The translations under genes and the position numbers were made by a program. Under the pieces are notes generated by a model. It searched no databases, was not told the origin of the DNA, and was given only the letters and a program-made list of their open reading frames with translations. From the NCBI RefSeq assembly GCF_027947535.2, contig NZ_JAAGKO020000039.1, positions 19,573-83,572 on the forward strand: a DNA stretch of 64,000 nt, in the 5' to 3' direction. Positions within the stretch are counted from its first letter, which is position 1. Each line of letters opens with the position of its first letter. This DNA is from Streptantibioticus silvisoli. Its GTDB lineage: Bacteria > Actinomycetota > Actinomycetes > Streptomycetales > Streptomycetaceae. Positions 16,332-25,340 of this stretch are shown here, in pieces.

Positions 16332-18499
16332 CGGCCGCACTGCCCGCAGGTTCCTCCCCCGCCGAGGAGGAACCGCCCCCCGGTGAACCGCTCCCGCCCG
16401 CCCCCGGCCCGGAGACCGAGGACGTGACCGGGGAGCGCGAAGAGTGGCTGAGCAAACTCCTCTACGGCCGCGTGACGATCCTCGCGCCCAACGGCATGAT
16501 CAACACCGGTGTCCTGTACGGCGGCCAGCGGATGAATCGCGGCGAGGGCCCGGCCGGCGAATCCCCCGCCCCGCCACCCGAGCAGGCGGGGCCCGTTCCG
16601 AAAGCGGACCTCGACGAGGCCCTGACCGCGTTCGTCGAACCCACGTGGTTCGGCACAGCACGCACCAAGCTGGACACCGGCCTGCTCCTGCTCTCCGGCG
16701 CCCGGCGCAGCGGACGGCGTACGACGGCGCTGAACCTGCTGTCCCGGTACCCCGGCCCGCCCATCCTCCACGCCGTCGACGCGGACGCGGATCTGAGTAC
16801 CTGGCATCCGGCCGAGAACGTCAAGGGGTACCTGCTGGACGGCTCGCCCGGGATGCTCCGGCGCGGTGTGGTCGACAGGCTGCGGGCCAGGCTGGCGGCC
16901 GCAAGGACCCGCATGGTCGTGGTGCTGCCCGACGACCCGGCACTGCTGGACCGGCTGGAGGAGGAACTCGGCGAAGCGCCTGTGCCGTGCCTGCCGCCGC
17001 CCGCCACCGCGATCTTCGCCCGGCACTTCGAGCACCGGGTGCCCAGTGCCGCCGACCGGGACCGTCGGCTCGGATGGGTGGACGGCAAGGACCTCGCGGA
17101 GACACTGGAGACCGGCATGGCCCCCGCCGCGGTGGTGGAGGTGGTGGCCCGGCTGGCCGCCATGAACGGCCCGCCGGCGGACGGCTCGTCGGTCTTCGAC
17201 TCGGTGGAGGGCTTCGACCGCCGGGAGGCACGTCTGCTGGTGGAGAGCCTCCGCAACGATCCCGCCAAGCTGGCGTTCCTGCTGTCGGTCTGCGTCTTCG
17301 AAGGACTTGATCACCGGCTGATCCGCGCCGAGGCCGACCGCCTGCTCACGGTGGCCGCCGGCCGGCTCGACATCACCGTGCCCGGGCCGCCCGACGGCAG
17401 CAGCGCCGGCGTGGACGTGCGGAACCCGGAGTTCGTGCTGCGCCACTCGCTGAGCGAGCTGCTCCACGCGATCCGGGCCGTCCAGTCGACGGTGGAGATC
17501 CGCCATGCCGGCTACCCCTTCCGGGCGGAGCCGGTCAGCTTCGCGGAGCGCGGTCGGGCCAGGGCGCTCCTGGAGCACATGTGGCGCCAGTACAGCCGGA
17601 TGGGGCCGCTGATGACCCAGTGGCTGGAAGGCATCGACAACCGGGTCGAACTCACCCTTCCCACGGGGGAGTTCATGGGGATGGCGGCCCGGTGGAGCGG
17701 CGGAAGCAACTCCCTCGGGCACATCCGCGAACTGACCCGTTCCGACCGCTGGACCAGTCGGGAGATCGCCTCCTACGCGCTGGGCGTCGCCGCCAAGGAC
17801 GCCCTGCTCGCCAAGGAGATCAAGCACCGGCTCCGGGAGTGGAGCACGCAGGCGAACTGGCAGTCCCGATGGACCGTCGCACGCATGTGCGGGACCGAGT
17901 ACGGAACGACCAGGCCCGATGAGGCGCTCGGCCTGCTGCACCGCCTGGCGGGTGTCACTTCCGGCGGCCACCTGGAATCGGTCGTCCTGCAGGCCACCGT
18001 TGCCCTGCACAACCTCTTCGTCCGGGGGGACCGCGACGCCGTCTTCCAGGCGGTCCGCGACTGGGCCGACGAGGACCACCCGGTGGCCGGCATCGCCCTG
18101 CGGACGTTCCCGGCTCTGCTGAACCACGACCGCGACTGGTTCGGCGGACAGCTCACCAGCGGCGGCGAGTGGTCCGGCCCGATCGTGGACCTGGCACGCC
18201 GGGGGCTCGACGAGGAACGGCACTATGCCAACACCTGCCGGGTGCTGCTCCATTGGTGCGTCGACGCCGCCGAGTCGGACGAACTGCGGTCCGCCGTACA
18301 GATGTTGCTGTCGCGGCTCGCCATCGACGTGAGCCACGGCGTCCTCAGGCTGTTCGTGACCATCGACCGGAACGAGGCCCCGGACCCGGCCTGCAAGGAC
18401 ATCGCGGCCGCAGCACTGCGCGACTGGCGCGAAGGCGGTGCCAGTTCGGCACACCGGGCACAACCCAGCCCGTCACGGGCGGAATGGACGTACACATGA
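16328..18499 (+). CDS. STAND-like degenerate P-loop protein with N-terminal adaptor motif
   Basis: 723 residues. After a Pro/Glu-rich N-terminus, residues 55-72 'NGMINTGVLYGGQRMNRG' match the tail motif of the preceding cyclase-like protein. A P-loop-like segment 'LLLLSGARRSGRRTT' (about 122-136) has Arg where Walker A Lys is expected. 'RMVVVLPDDPALL' (about 195-207) looks like Walker B. The remaining 450 residues are helical and Arg/Leu-rich with HEAT-like periodicity. This fits a STAND/AAA-type sensor with divergent nucleotide binding, but no named family is certain. Translation is coupled to the cyclase by GTGA overlap and to the next gene by ATGA overlap. Confidence 0.7.
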   Translation: MTAALPAGSSPAEEEPPPGEPLPPAPGPETEDVTGEREEWLSKLLYGRVTILAPNGMINTGVLYGGQRMNRGEGPAGESPAPPPEQAGPVPKADLDEALTAFVEPTWFGTARTKLDTGLLLLSGARRSGRRTTALNLLSRYPGPPILHAVDADADLSTWHPAENVKGYLLDGSPGMLRRGVVDRLRARLAAARTRMVVVLPDDPALLDRLEEELGEAPVPCLPPPATAIFARHFEHRVPSAADRDRRLGWVDGKDLAETLETGMAPAAVVEVVARLAAMNGPPADGSSVFDSVEGFDRREARLLVESLRNDPAKLAFLLSVCVFEGLDHRLIRAEADRLLTVAAGRLDITVPGPPDGSSAGVDVRNPEFVLRHSLSELLHAIRAVQSTVEIRHAGYPFRAEPVSFAERGRARALLEHMWRQYSRMGPLMTQWLEGIDNRVELTLPTGEFMGMAARWSGGSNSLGHIRELTRSDRWTSREIASYALGVAAKDALLAKEIKHRLREWSTQANWQSRWTVARMCGTEYGTTRPDEALGLLHRLAGVTSGGHLESVVLQATVALHNLFVRGDRDAVFQAVRDWADEDHPVAGIALRTFPALLNHDRDWFGGQLTSGGEWSGPIVDLARRGLDEERHYANTCRVLLHWCVDAAESDELRSAVQMLLSRLAIDVSHGVLRLFVTIDRNEAPDPACKDIAAAALRDWREGGASSAHRAQPSPSRAEWTYT

Positions 18500-19464
18500 C
18501 GACCGACACCCCCATCTACCGGCAGGCCCCGCTGTCGGGGCGGCGCGAGATCGTGCGCGCGCGGCTGTCCGGGCGGCGGGACCGCGCCCTGGTCGTACGG
18601 GACCACGAGGGCGTGCACCACGTGCGGTGGCCGCCGCGCCGGCAGGCGGTGCACCCCACGCTGACGCCCGAGGCGGCGGACACCCGCAGCCAGGCGATCC
18701 GCTGGACCCTGCCCGCACTGTTGCGGCGCGGCGGTTACGACCAGGCGTTCCACGTCGATATCAGTGATCACCCCGGCGCCCTGACGGTGAGCCTCGCCGA
18801 GCCCTACGGACCGGAGTCGGCCACGTTACGGGTGGTGTGGTGGGTGCACGACCCCGCACGCGTGGTGCGGGCGCAGGCCGCCTACCCCTGGGACGTGGTC
18901 AGGACCGAACTCGGCCACCACGTCGACGCGTTGTCGCAGCGTTACGAGTCCTCCGGAAGCGTGTTCGGCGTCGCCCAGGCGCGGCAGGAGCTGGCCGCTC
19001 CCCGTCTCGTGGGGGACTACGGCCTCGTCTACCAGGTCACGGACGTGCGACCCCGGGACGCCGGCGGCGAAGTGCTGCTGGGGTCGTCGCACGGCGGCGG
19101 CTTCCCGGGTATCTGGTCGGCCAACCGGCGCGAGGAGTACGACTTCTGCCTGCGGGCGATCCACAGCGGTCCCGCCGCGCTCGCCGCGTTGTGGCTGATG
19201 AACCAGCCCGATCAGGTCTCCCGGGTGCTGGACTGGGTCTCCCTGCACGACGACGTCATCCAGCGGGAGCAGGACTGGCAGCACGAGATGGCCGGGCTGC
19301 TGGGGCGGCTCAGTGACGAGGAACAGTTGGAGTTGTCGGTGCTGGTCCGCGATCGGTTGCGCGGTCTGGGACGGCGCGTGCCCGCCCGGCCGGGCCGTCC
19401 GGTGACGTCGGTCAACGGTTCCGGCGGCCGGCCGTCCGACCTGACGAAGCGCCGCCCGGTGTGA
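18496..19464 (+). CDS. unrecognised third operon protein, possibly SPFH-like
   Basis: 322 residues, start ATG overlapping the upstream TGA (ATGA). The region 'LRVVWWVHDPARVVRAQAAY' then 'RTELGHHVDALSQRY' is reminiscent of SPFH/Band-7 proteins (W-x-V-x-DP followed by a helix), and 'GLVYQVTDVRPR' may be a second beta unit. The C-terminal 90 residues are helical and basic. There is no signal peptide or membrane segment. Fixed position as last gene of the cyclase operon suggests it is the output or a structural partner. No function is claimed. Confidence 0.7.
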   Translation: MTTDTPIYRQAPLSGRREIVRARLSGRRDRALVVRDHEGVHHVRWPPRRQAVHPTLTPEAADTRSQAIRWTLPALLRRGGYDQAFHVDISDHPGALTVSLAEPYGPESATLRVVWWVHDPARVVRAQAAYPWDVVRTELGHHVDALSQRYESSGSVFGVAQARQELAAPRLVGDYGLVYQVTDVRPRDAGGEVLLGSSHGGGFPGIWSANRREEYDFCLRAIHSGPAALAALWLMNQPDQVSRVLDWVSLHDDVIQREQDWQHEMAGLLGRLSDEEQLELSVLVRDRLRGLGRRVPARPGRPVTSVNGSGGRPSDLTKRRPV

Positions 19465-19511
19465 CACCGACCGCGCTGGCCCCTCCCCGACCGCGTCGGC
19501 ACAATGCCCCC

Positions 19512-20099
19512 ATGGGATTCGACAGTGTGCCGATGCCGGACGGGGTGGCGGGGCGGCCCCGGGACGGGCGGGGGTATCCGGTGCCGGCCATCACGCCGTG
19601 GGAGGGGGCCGAGCCGCAGTTCGCGCTGACCGACTGGGGGCGCAGCGCCGACTGTGCCCGGGGGCGGCGGTGTTCGGTGTGCGGGCGGGCGATGGGTGCC
19701 GGAGCGGTGTGGCGGGTGGTCGGGGCGGCGGAGTGCGCGGCGATCGGTGAGGCGCTGGCGGCCGGGCGGCCGTACCGGAACATGGCGCCGACGCTGGAGG
19801 GGCCCGGGCACCGGGCGTGCATGCTGTACGCGTCGATGGTCTGCCCGTACCTGGCCCGGCCGAACGCGCGGCGCGGGGTGTCGGCGGCCGCGCCGGACGA
19901 GATGACGGATCACGTCGTCCGGGGCGCGGCGCGCGGTGCGACCGGCGCGGTCGTGGGGTTCGGGCAGTACGAGTACGCCGTCACCCCCGACCAGGTGCTG
20001 TTCCGGTTCCTGGACGTCGTCGAGTTCCTGCCGCACGACACGGCCGACGCCCATCTGGCGGAACTGCGCGCGGAGTTGGCGCGGGATCAGCCGCGGTAG
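19512..20099 (+). CDS. Cys-containing protein of unknown function
   Basis: 195 residues from ATG 19512. Contains 'CARGRRCSVCGRAMG' (about 55-69) and 'HRACMLYASMVCPYL' (about 107-121), suggestive of a zinc site, and 'FGQYEYAVTPDQVLFRFLDVVEFLPHDT' near the C-terminus. No recognised family. Upstream neighbours end 47 bp earlier, but it has its own start region. It converges with the lipoprotein gene, and the stops overlap by 13 bp (20087-20099). Confidence 0.7.
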   Translation: MGFDSVPMPDGVAGRPRDGRGYPVPAITPWEGAEPQFALTDWGRSADCARGRRCSVCGRAMGAGAVWRVVGAAECAAIGEALAAGRPYRNMAPTLEGPGHRACMLYASMVCPYLARPNARRGVSAAAPDEMTDHVVRGAARGATGAVVGFGQYEYAVTPDQVLFRFLDVVEFLPHDTADAHLAELRAELARDQPR

Positions 20100-21076
20100 G
20101 CGGGCAGGCCCGTGTAGCCGGAGACCTTGACCGGCTGGGCGCCGTCGACCTTGAGGGTGACGATGCCGTCCGGGGTGCGAGCGGCGACCGTGCTGCCGTC
20201 CGGCGACCAGGCGGGCTCGGTGTAGTCGGTGGTGGCGTTCGGGGTGAGGTCCTTGACGGCCGACTTGGTGCCGCCGGCGGCCAGGAAGAGGTGGTCGTGG
20301 CCGGCGACCGAGCGGACGAAGACCACGTGGCCGTCGTCGGTGGGCGCCAGGGCCGGCTCGGAGCCGGGGGCGAGCACGCCGCCCTGCTGCCGCAGGTTGT
20401 CGTCGCGCAGGTAGACCTCGCCGTTGGCGGCGTTGGCGTACACCGAACTGCCGTGCTGCCCGGCCGCGTCGGGCCAGACGTTGCCGGACTGCGGCGGGGT
20501 GCTGTTCGCCTCGCCGCCGTAGCCGTTCAGGCCGAGCTTCTTGGGCGTGCCGCCGACCGCGGTGGCCCCGATCGTCTCCAGGACCGCGGTGGAGCCGGAG
20601 CCGGAGGTGAAGATCAGGTTGTCCTTGGCGGGCACACCGTCGGCGGTGTCGGCCGGCGCGACCTGCCAGGTGGGGTGCGACCAGTTCACGCCGCCGGGGT
20701 TGTGCGCGACGACGGTGCGCCCGGTGCCGTCCGGGTGGGAGACGACCAGGTCCCCCGAACCGTCGACGAACGCGGCCCGGGAGCCGTCCGGCGACCACGC
20801 CAGGTCGCGGACCGCGGTGCCGAAGTCGATCCGGGTGCCGTTCATGACCACGTAGCGGGTGCCGTCGGAGATGGTCAGCCCGTTGGTCGCGGTGCCGTTG
20901 ATGACGGAGGCCGGGGCCGGCGAGGCCGAGCCCGCGCCGGGACCGGCGGCCGGGGAGGTGGTGCCGTTCGCCGTCGGGGTCAGCGGGCCGCAGCCGGTGA
21001 GCAGGGCGGCGGTGCCGGCGGTCATCGCGACGGTGAGCGCGACGGCGGATCTGGTCAGGCGGGCGCGTGCGGGCAT
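20087..21076 (-). CDS. beta-propeller lipoprotein (TolB/WD40-like)
   Basis: 329 residues from ATG 21076, with GGGGGA placed well upstream. The lipoprotein signal has the lipobox 'LLTGC' (about residues 25-29). A Thr/Pro/Ala linker follows, then repeats of propeller type: 'VRDLAWSPDGSRAAFVDGSG', 'HPTWQVAPA' and 'EPAWSPDGSTVAARTPDG'. Such proteins sit on the outer face of the membrane. The ligand is unknown. It overlaps the 3' end of the convergent Cys-containing gene. Confidence 0.8.
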   Translation of the reverse strand: MPARARLTRSAVALTVAMTAGTAALLTGCGPLTPTANGTTSPAAGPGAGSASPAPASVINGTATNGLTISDGTRYVVMNGTRIDFGTAVRDLAWSPDGSRAAFVDGSGDLVVSHPDGTGRTVVAHNPGGVNWSHPTWQVAPADTADGVPAKDNLIFTSGSGSTAVLETIGATAVGGTPKKLGLNGYGGEANSTPPQSGNVWPDAAGQHGSSVYANAANGEVYLRDDNLRQQGGVLAPGSEPALAPTDDGHVVFVRSVAGHDHLFLAAGGTKSAVKDLTPNATTDYTEPAWSPDGSTVAARTPDGIVTLKVDGAQPVKVSGYTGLPAYRG

Positions 21077-21365
21077 CGTGTGGGTCCCCCGGGAAGTGTC
21101 GATCGGCGTTGCGGGTGCGCGGACGGTGTCCGTCGGCGCGTGCCGTTGACACACAGCATGACCGGCCACTGTGCACGCCGTGTGCGACGGCTGTCACAGC
21201 GGGGCAACAACTCCACGTCACAGGGCGGTTGAGCACGACCGCGATCACGACGGCTACCGCGATCACGACTGCGGCGGCGGCTCCCGGCGACCCCGTCAGC
21301 GCGCCGTTCGCCGGCGCCCGCCGCCTCGCCCCGGCCCCGTCCGCCGGCGACCGCCCCGGCCCCGG

Positions 21366-22121
21366 TCAGTCCTGCGGCGTGCCGATCTCGTAGACGATCT
21401 CGTAACGGACGTCCGGCACGGTGAAGTCGGCGGTCTCGACCGGGCGGCCGTCGGAGTCGTAGAAGGTGCGCTCGATGTGCGTGACGAGGTCGCCGGGGTT
21501 GAGGCTGAGGCGGGCCGCCTCCAGGCGGTTGGCACGGCCCGGGCGCAGGGTCTCCTTGGCGGACTCGACGGTGACGCCGATGATCCGCATGCGTTCCACC
21601 ACGCTGAGGCCCTGGAGTTGGCCCATCTCCGGCATGTGCACCGAGGAGCCGCCGGTGACGGCGACCGGTTCCCAGCTCATGCCGAGCTGCGCGGTCCGGC
21701 GGTCGGCGAGGAACTCGTAGCGGGTCCGCATGCACAGGTCGCCCTCGGCGACGCGCAGCCGCCGCGCGATGTCGGCGGGCGCCGGGGCCACCTTGCTGCG
21801 CGCGAGGCTGATCGAGGACCGGCCCAGCTCGATGATGTCGGTGCCGGCCAGCATCGCGGCGTTGACGTCCCGGCCGACCGAACGCACCAGGCGTCTGCGT
21901 TCACGCGGCTCCCGGACGAACGTGCCGGAGCCGGCCCGGCCCACCAGCAACTCCTCGATGATCAGCAGGTCCACGGCCCGCTGGGTGACGTTGCGGCCGA
22001 CGTCGTACTCCACCGCGAGCCGGGCCCGGGACGGCAGCCGGGCGCCGGGCAGCCACTCACCGCGCTCGATACGACGACGCAGGTCGTCGGCGACTTCGAG
22101 GTAAGGGGCCTCGCGTGCCAT
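21366..22121 (-). CDS. GntR family regulator with UTRA domain (HutC type)
   Basis: 251 residues from ATG 22121, nine bases after GGGAG. N-terminal winged helix at about 5-75 ('YLEVADDLRRRIERGEWLPGARLPSRARLAVEYDVGRNVTQRAVDLL'-type arrangement, given here in two parts: 'YLEVADDLRRRIERGEWL' and 'EYDVGRNVTQRAV'). The C-terminal UTRA ligand domain at about 95-245 has 'CMRTRYEFLADRR' and 'VTHIERTFYDSDGRPVETA'. It is divergent from a small gene across a promoter with an inverted repeat, so it probably controls that gene and itself. The effector is unknown. Confidence 0.88.
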   Translation of the reverse strand: MAREAPYLEVADDLRRRIERGEWLPGARLPSRARLAVEYDVGRNVTQRAVDLLIIEELLVGRAGSGTFVREPRERRRLVRSVGRDVNAAMLAGTDIIELGRSSISLARSKVAPAPADIARRLRVAEGDLCMRTRYEFLADRRTAQLGMSWEPVAVTGGSSVHMPEMGQLQGLSVVERMRIIGVTVESAKETLRPGRANRLEAARLSLNPGDLVTHIERTFYDSDGRPVETADFTVPDVRYEIVYEIGTPQD

Positions 22122-22227
22122 CCGCGGTCTCCCGCCTGCTGTGTTGAGGGCTCTCTGCAGAAACTGCCCCTGGGCCTGCCCCGCGGGCCGCCCAGAGAGT
22201 GCCCATTCGACCATCAAGCGGACGTCG

Positions 22228-22268
22228 TTGACAAAGCTACTGCATCAGGTTCAATCTGCTTAAGTAGC
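22228..22268 (+). promoter_or_regulatory. putative promoter with inverted-repeat operator
   Basis: TTGACA (22228-22233) and CAATCT (22252-22257) with an 18-bp spacer form a plausible promoter for the plus-strand gene. GCTACT (22236-22241) and AGTAGC (22263-22268) are an inverted repeat straddling the -10, suited to the adjacent GntR regulator. The sequence is locally AT-richer than its surroundings. Confidence 0.5.
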
Positions 22269-22281
22269 CTTACGATCAGTG

Positions 22282-22779
22282 ATGAACCGCTCACCAAGGA
22301 CACCCGTGCGTTCACCCGAATCCCGCGCCCGCGCCGTGGCCGGCCGACTGGCGGCGGCGACCGGCACCGAGGCGCGCACGACCGAGACCCCGGACGCCAT
22401 CCGGGTCGAGGCGGACGTGCCGGAGGCGATCGGCCTGGAGTCGCTCGCCGCGATCGTCGCGGCACTCGGCACCGCGGACCACTACGGGCACGACCTGACG
22501 TCGGGCACGGGCGTCGCGTGGGCGGAGATCGACCTGCCCGGGAGGACGGATCGGGAGGACACGGGTGGGCGCAACTCCCCGCACCGGCACGGCACTTCGG
22601 GCGACCCCGCCGGCCCTCCCGGGAACGGGGGGTCGGACGGCTCGGACGGCCCCGGTGATTCCGGCGGCTCGGACGGCCCCGGCGGCTCCGGTGATTCCGA
22701 GGGCCGCGGTGGCTCCGGAGGTTCCAACGACCGCGCCGGGAACGAAGAGTCCGGCGGTCCCGGACAGCGCGGCCGGTGA
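22282..22779 (+). CDS. small protein divergent from GntR regulator
   Basis: 165 residues from ATG 22282 (GTG 22279 is equally possible). Residues 1-85 form a compact alpha/beta unit: 'ESRARAVAGRLAAATGTEARTTETPDAIRVEA' split by helix and strand, then 'LAAIVAALGTADHYGHDLTSGTGVAWAEI'. The remaining 80 are a Gly/Ser/Asp/Pro linker that may be disordered. Family not recognised. Its position opposite a UTRA-type GntR gene suggests it is a regulated target. Confidence 0.65.
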   Translation: MNRSPRTPVRSPESRARAVAGRLAAATGTEARTTETPDAIRVEADVPEAIGLESLAAIVAALGTADHYGHDLTSGTGVAWAEIDLPGRTDREDTGGRNSPHRHGTSGDPAGPPGNGGSDGSDGPGDSGGSDGPGGSGDSEGRGGSGGSNDRAGNEESGGPGQRGR

Positions 22780-23036
22780 CGGTGACGGCGGCCCGGCATG
22801 CGGCGGTGACGGCGGGCGGGGAGGCGGCACGGCCGGGCGAACCGGGCTCGGGGGCCCAGCTGTTGGGGAGGTGAGCGGGGGAAACGGCACCCAACGTCCA
22901 GCCGCCCGGCCTGCGTTGGTCGTACGGTCGGCGGTGCCGCCGTCCACCGTGAACAGCGTTCCGCCGTAAAGGAGTTCAGCCCTGGCCGGCCCACGGAGAC
23001 CGGTGAGCGCCCCCTGACGTCGCCCACGCCCCCGCC

Positions 23037-23999
23037 TCACCCACCTCCCCCTTCCGCACCCACAACCCCCGCACCCGCAACCCCCGCATCCGCACCCCCC
23101 GCATCCCCCTCCGCGCCCCCGAAGCACTCCTGCGCCCGGGTCAGCACCATCGCGGCGAAGTCGGCGGTGACGGGGGTGCGGTGGCGGGCGGTGACGTGGG
23201 TGAGGCCGACGGTGCGGTGGGCGGTGGGCTCGGTGAGGGGGAGGTCGACGAGGCCCGGCGTGGCGACGGACGGCGGCGGCAGGACGGCGACGCCGAGCCC
23301 GGCGGCGACGAACCCGCGGATGGTGGAGATCTCGGCGCCCTCGAACGCGACGCGCGGGGTGAATCCGGCCGCCGCGCACAGGTCGTCGACCAGCCGGCGC
23401 AGCCCGTACCCGGCGGTGGCCATCACGAAGTCCTCCCCGGCCGCGTCCGCCAGCCGCACGGCGCCGCGGCCGGCGAGCCGGTGGCCGGCCGGGACGACCA
23501 GCCGCAGGGGTTCGCGGGCCACCGGGGTCGCGGTGACATCCGGCTCGTCGGGCAGCGGCGAGGTCAGGCACAGGTCGACCTCGCCGGACCGCAGTCGCGC
23601 CAGCAGCCCCTCGGCGTTGGACTGCACCAGCCGGAACCGCACACCGGGGCGCCGGGCGCGGAACCAGCTGACCAGTTGCGGCACCGGCGCGGTGCCCAGC
23701 GCCGGCAGGAAGCCGAGGGCGATCTCGCCGGGCCGGTCGGTGGCCCGGCGCAGTTCATCGGCGCCGACCGCGATCTCGTCCAGCGCGGTCCGTACCCGGC
23801 CCAGGAACACCCGGCCCTGGCGGGTCAGCCGCAGCCCGCGGCCCTCGCGGTCGAAGAGCGGGCAGCCCACGGCGCGTTCGAGCCGGGCGACGCTGCGGCT
23901 GACGGTGGACTGCGGGACGCCCAGCTCGTCGGCCGCGCCGGACAGGTGCTCCAGCCGGGCGACCGCGGCGAACCGCACCAGGTCCGGGCACAGGCTCAT
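23037..23999 (-). CDS. LysR family regulator
   Basis: 320 residues from ATG 23999 (ATG 24029 is an in-frame alternative adding 10 residues). N-terminal helix-turn-helix 'DLVRFAAVARLEHLSGAADELG' (in two helices) then 'VPQSTVSRSVARLERAVG'. A periplasmic-binding-like effector domain runs from about 90 to 290. The C-terminal 25 residues are Gly/Ala/Val-rich from GCA/GGG repeats. It is divergent from an MFS gene with which it shares a short promoter, the usual arrangement for a LysR-controlled exporter. Confidence 0.88.
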   Translation of the reverse strand: MSLCPDLVRFAAVARLEHLSGAADELGVPQSTVSRSVARLERAVGCPLFDREGRGLRLTRQGRVFLGRVRTALDEIAVGADELRRATDRPGEIALGFLPALGTAPVPQLVSWFRARRPGVRFRLVQSNAEGLLARLRSGEVDLCLTSPLPDEPDVTATPVAREPLRLVVPAGHRLAGRGAVRLADAAGEDFVMATAGYGLRRLVDDLCAAAGFTPRVAFEGAEISTIRGFVAAGLGVAVLPPPSVATPGLVDLPLTEPTAHRTVGLTHVTARHRTPVTADFAAMVLTRAQECFGGAEGDAGGADAGVAGAGVVGAEGGGG

Positions 24000-24021
24000 C
24001 AGCTGACGCCGATCATCAGAC

Positions 24022-24039
24022 CATTCCATACAGGGAATG
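24022..24039. promoter_or_regulatory. inverted repeat in LysR/MFS intergenic region
   Basis: CATTCC (24022-24027) and GGAATG (24034-24039) are perfect 6-bp arms around ATACAG, in an AT-richer 96-bp spacer between divergent genes. A LysR box is a reasonable reading. Confidence 0.45.
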
Positions 24040-24095
24040 TATTGGATGCTTTGATGCATTGGACGCATCACCGCCGCCCTGCCTACCGTTCCTGG

Positions 24096-25340
24096 GTGAC
24101 TGAGAGCGCCCTACCCGCGCCCGTGCGCGCCGCCGTCTCGATACCGCCCGCGCACCTGCGGGGTACGCCGGGCTTCCGCCGGGCGACCCTGGCGCTGTTC
24201 GCCGCCGGTATGACCACCTTCATGACGCTGTACTGCGTGCAGGCGCTGCTGCCGGCGTTCTCGCACGACCTGCACCTGTCGCCGGCCGCGTCCTCGCTGA
24301 CCGTCTCGGTCTCGACCGCCGCGATGGCCGTCCTGGTGGTGCCGCTGACCGCGGTGTCCGACGCGTGGAGCCGCACCGGGATGATGACCGCCTCGCTGAG
24401 CGCGGCGGCGGTGCTGGGCGTGGCGGCGGCGTTCGCGCCGAACTTCGGCACGCTGCTGGTCATCCGGGTGCTTCAGGGCATGGCGCTGGCCGGACTCCAG
24501 GCCACCGCGATGTCGTACCTGGCGGAGGAGGTCGACCGCGCGTCGCTGGGCCAGGCGATGGGCCTGTACGTGGCGGGCAACGGCATCGGCGGCATGGCCG
24601 GCCGGCTGATCGCCGACGGCATCCTGGACGTCACCGGCAGCTGGCGGTGGGCGCTCGGCGGGGTGGGGGTGCTCGCGGCGGTGAGCGCGCTGGGGTTCCG
24701 GCTGCTGATCCCGGCGTCGGTGCGGTTCGACCGGCGTGACCCGAACCCGCGCGCGCTGGCGTCCGGCATCGCCCGCGCCCTGCCCGACAGCGGCCTGCAA
24801 CGGCTCTACCTGGTCGGCTTCCTGGCGATGGCGGCGTTCGTCACCGTCTACAACTACCTGGGCTTCCGGCTGATCGCGCCGCCGTTCGGGCTGTCGCAGG
24901 CCACGGCCGGCCTGCTGTTCACCACGTACATCGCCGGGTCGTTCTCCTCCGCGACGGCCGGCCGCCTGGTCGACCGCTACGGCCGCCCGCGCGTCCTGGC
25001 CCCCGCGCTGGCGATCACCCTCACCGGCCTCGCCCTCATGCTGATCCCCGCGCTCGGCGCGGTCGTGCCCGGCCTGGTGGTCTTCACCGTCGGCTTCTTC
25101 GCCGCGCACGCCGTCGCCAGCAGCTGGGTCGGCGCCCGCTCCCGCTCGCTGGGCGCCCAGGGCGCCGCCGTCTACCTCTTCTGCTACTACATCGGCAGCG
25201 CGGTCGGCGGCTCCCTCGGCGGCGTCTTCTACTCCTCCGGCGCGTGGAACGGGGTCTCCGCCTACTGCGCGGTCCTGATCGCCGTCGCCCTGCTGTCGGC
25301 GGTCACCCTGCGCAGGCTGCGCCCGATCCCGGTGCCGTGA
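24096..25340 (+). CDS. MFS transporter
   Basis: 414 residues from GTG 24096 (ATG 24054 possible). Twelve hydrophobic segments. 'LTAVSDAWSRTGMM' is the position of the conserved loop 2-3 motif, and 'ATAGRLVDRYGRPRVL' is the loop 8-9 copy. It resembles the YnfM-type drug:proton antiporter group. The divergent LysR gene is its likely regulator. Substrate unknown. Confidence 0.85.
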   Translation: MTESALPAPVRAAVSIPPAHLRGTPGFRRATLALFAAGMTTFMTLYCVQALLPAFSHDLHLSPAASSLTVSVSTAAMAVLVVPLTAVSDAWSRTGMMTASLSAAAVLGVAAAFAPNFGTLLVIRVLQGMALAGLQATAMSYLAEEVDRASLGQAMGLYVAGNGIGGMAGRLIADGILDVTGSWRWALGGVGVLAAVSALGFRLLIPASVRFDRRDPNPRALASGIARALPDSGLQRLYLVGFLAMAAFVTVYNYLGFRLIAPPFGLSQATAGLLFTTYIAGSFSSATAGRLVDRYGRPRVLAPALAITLTGLALMLIPALGAVVPGLVVFTVGFFAAHAVASSWVGARSRSLGAQGAAVYLFCYYIGSAVGGSLGGVFYSSGAWNGVSAYCAVLIAVALLSAVTLRRLRPIPVP

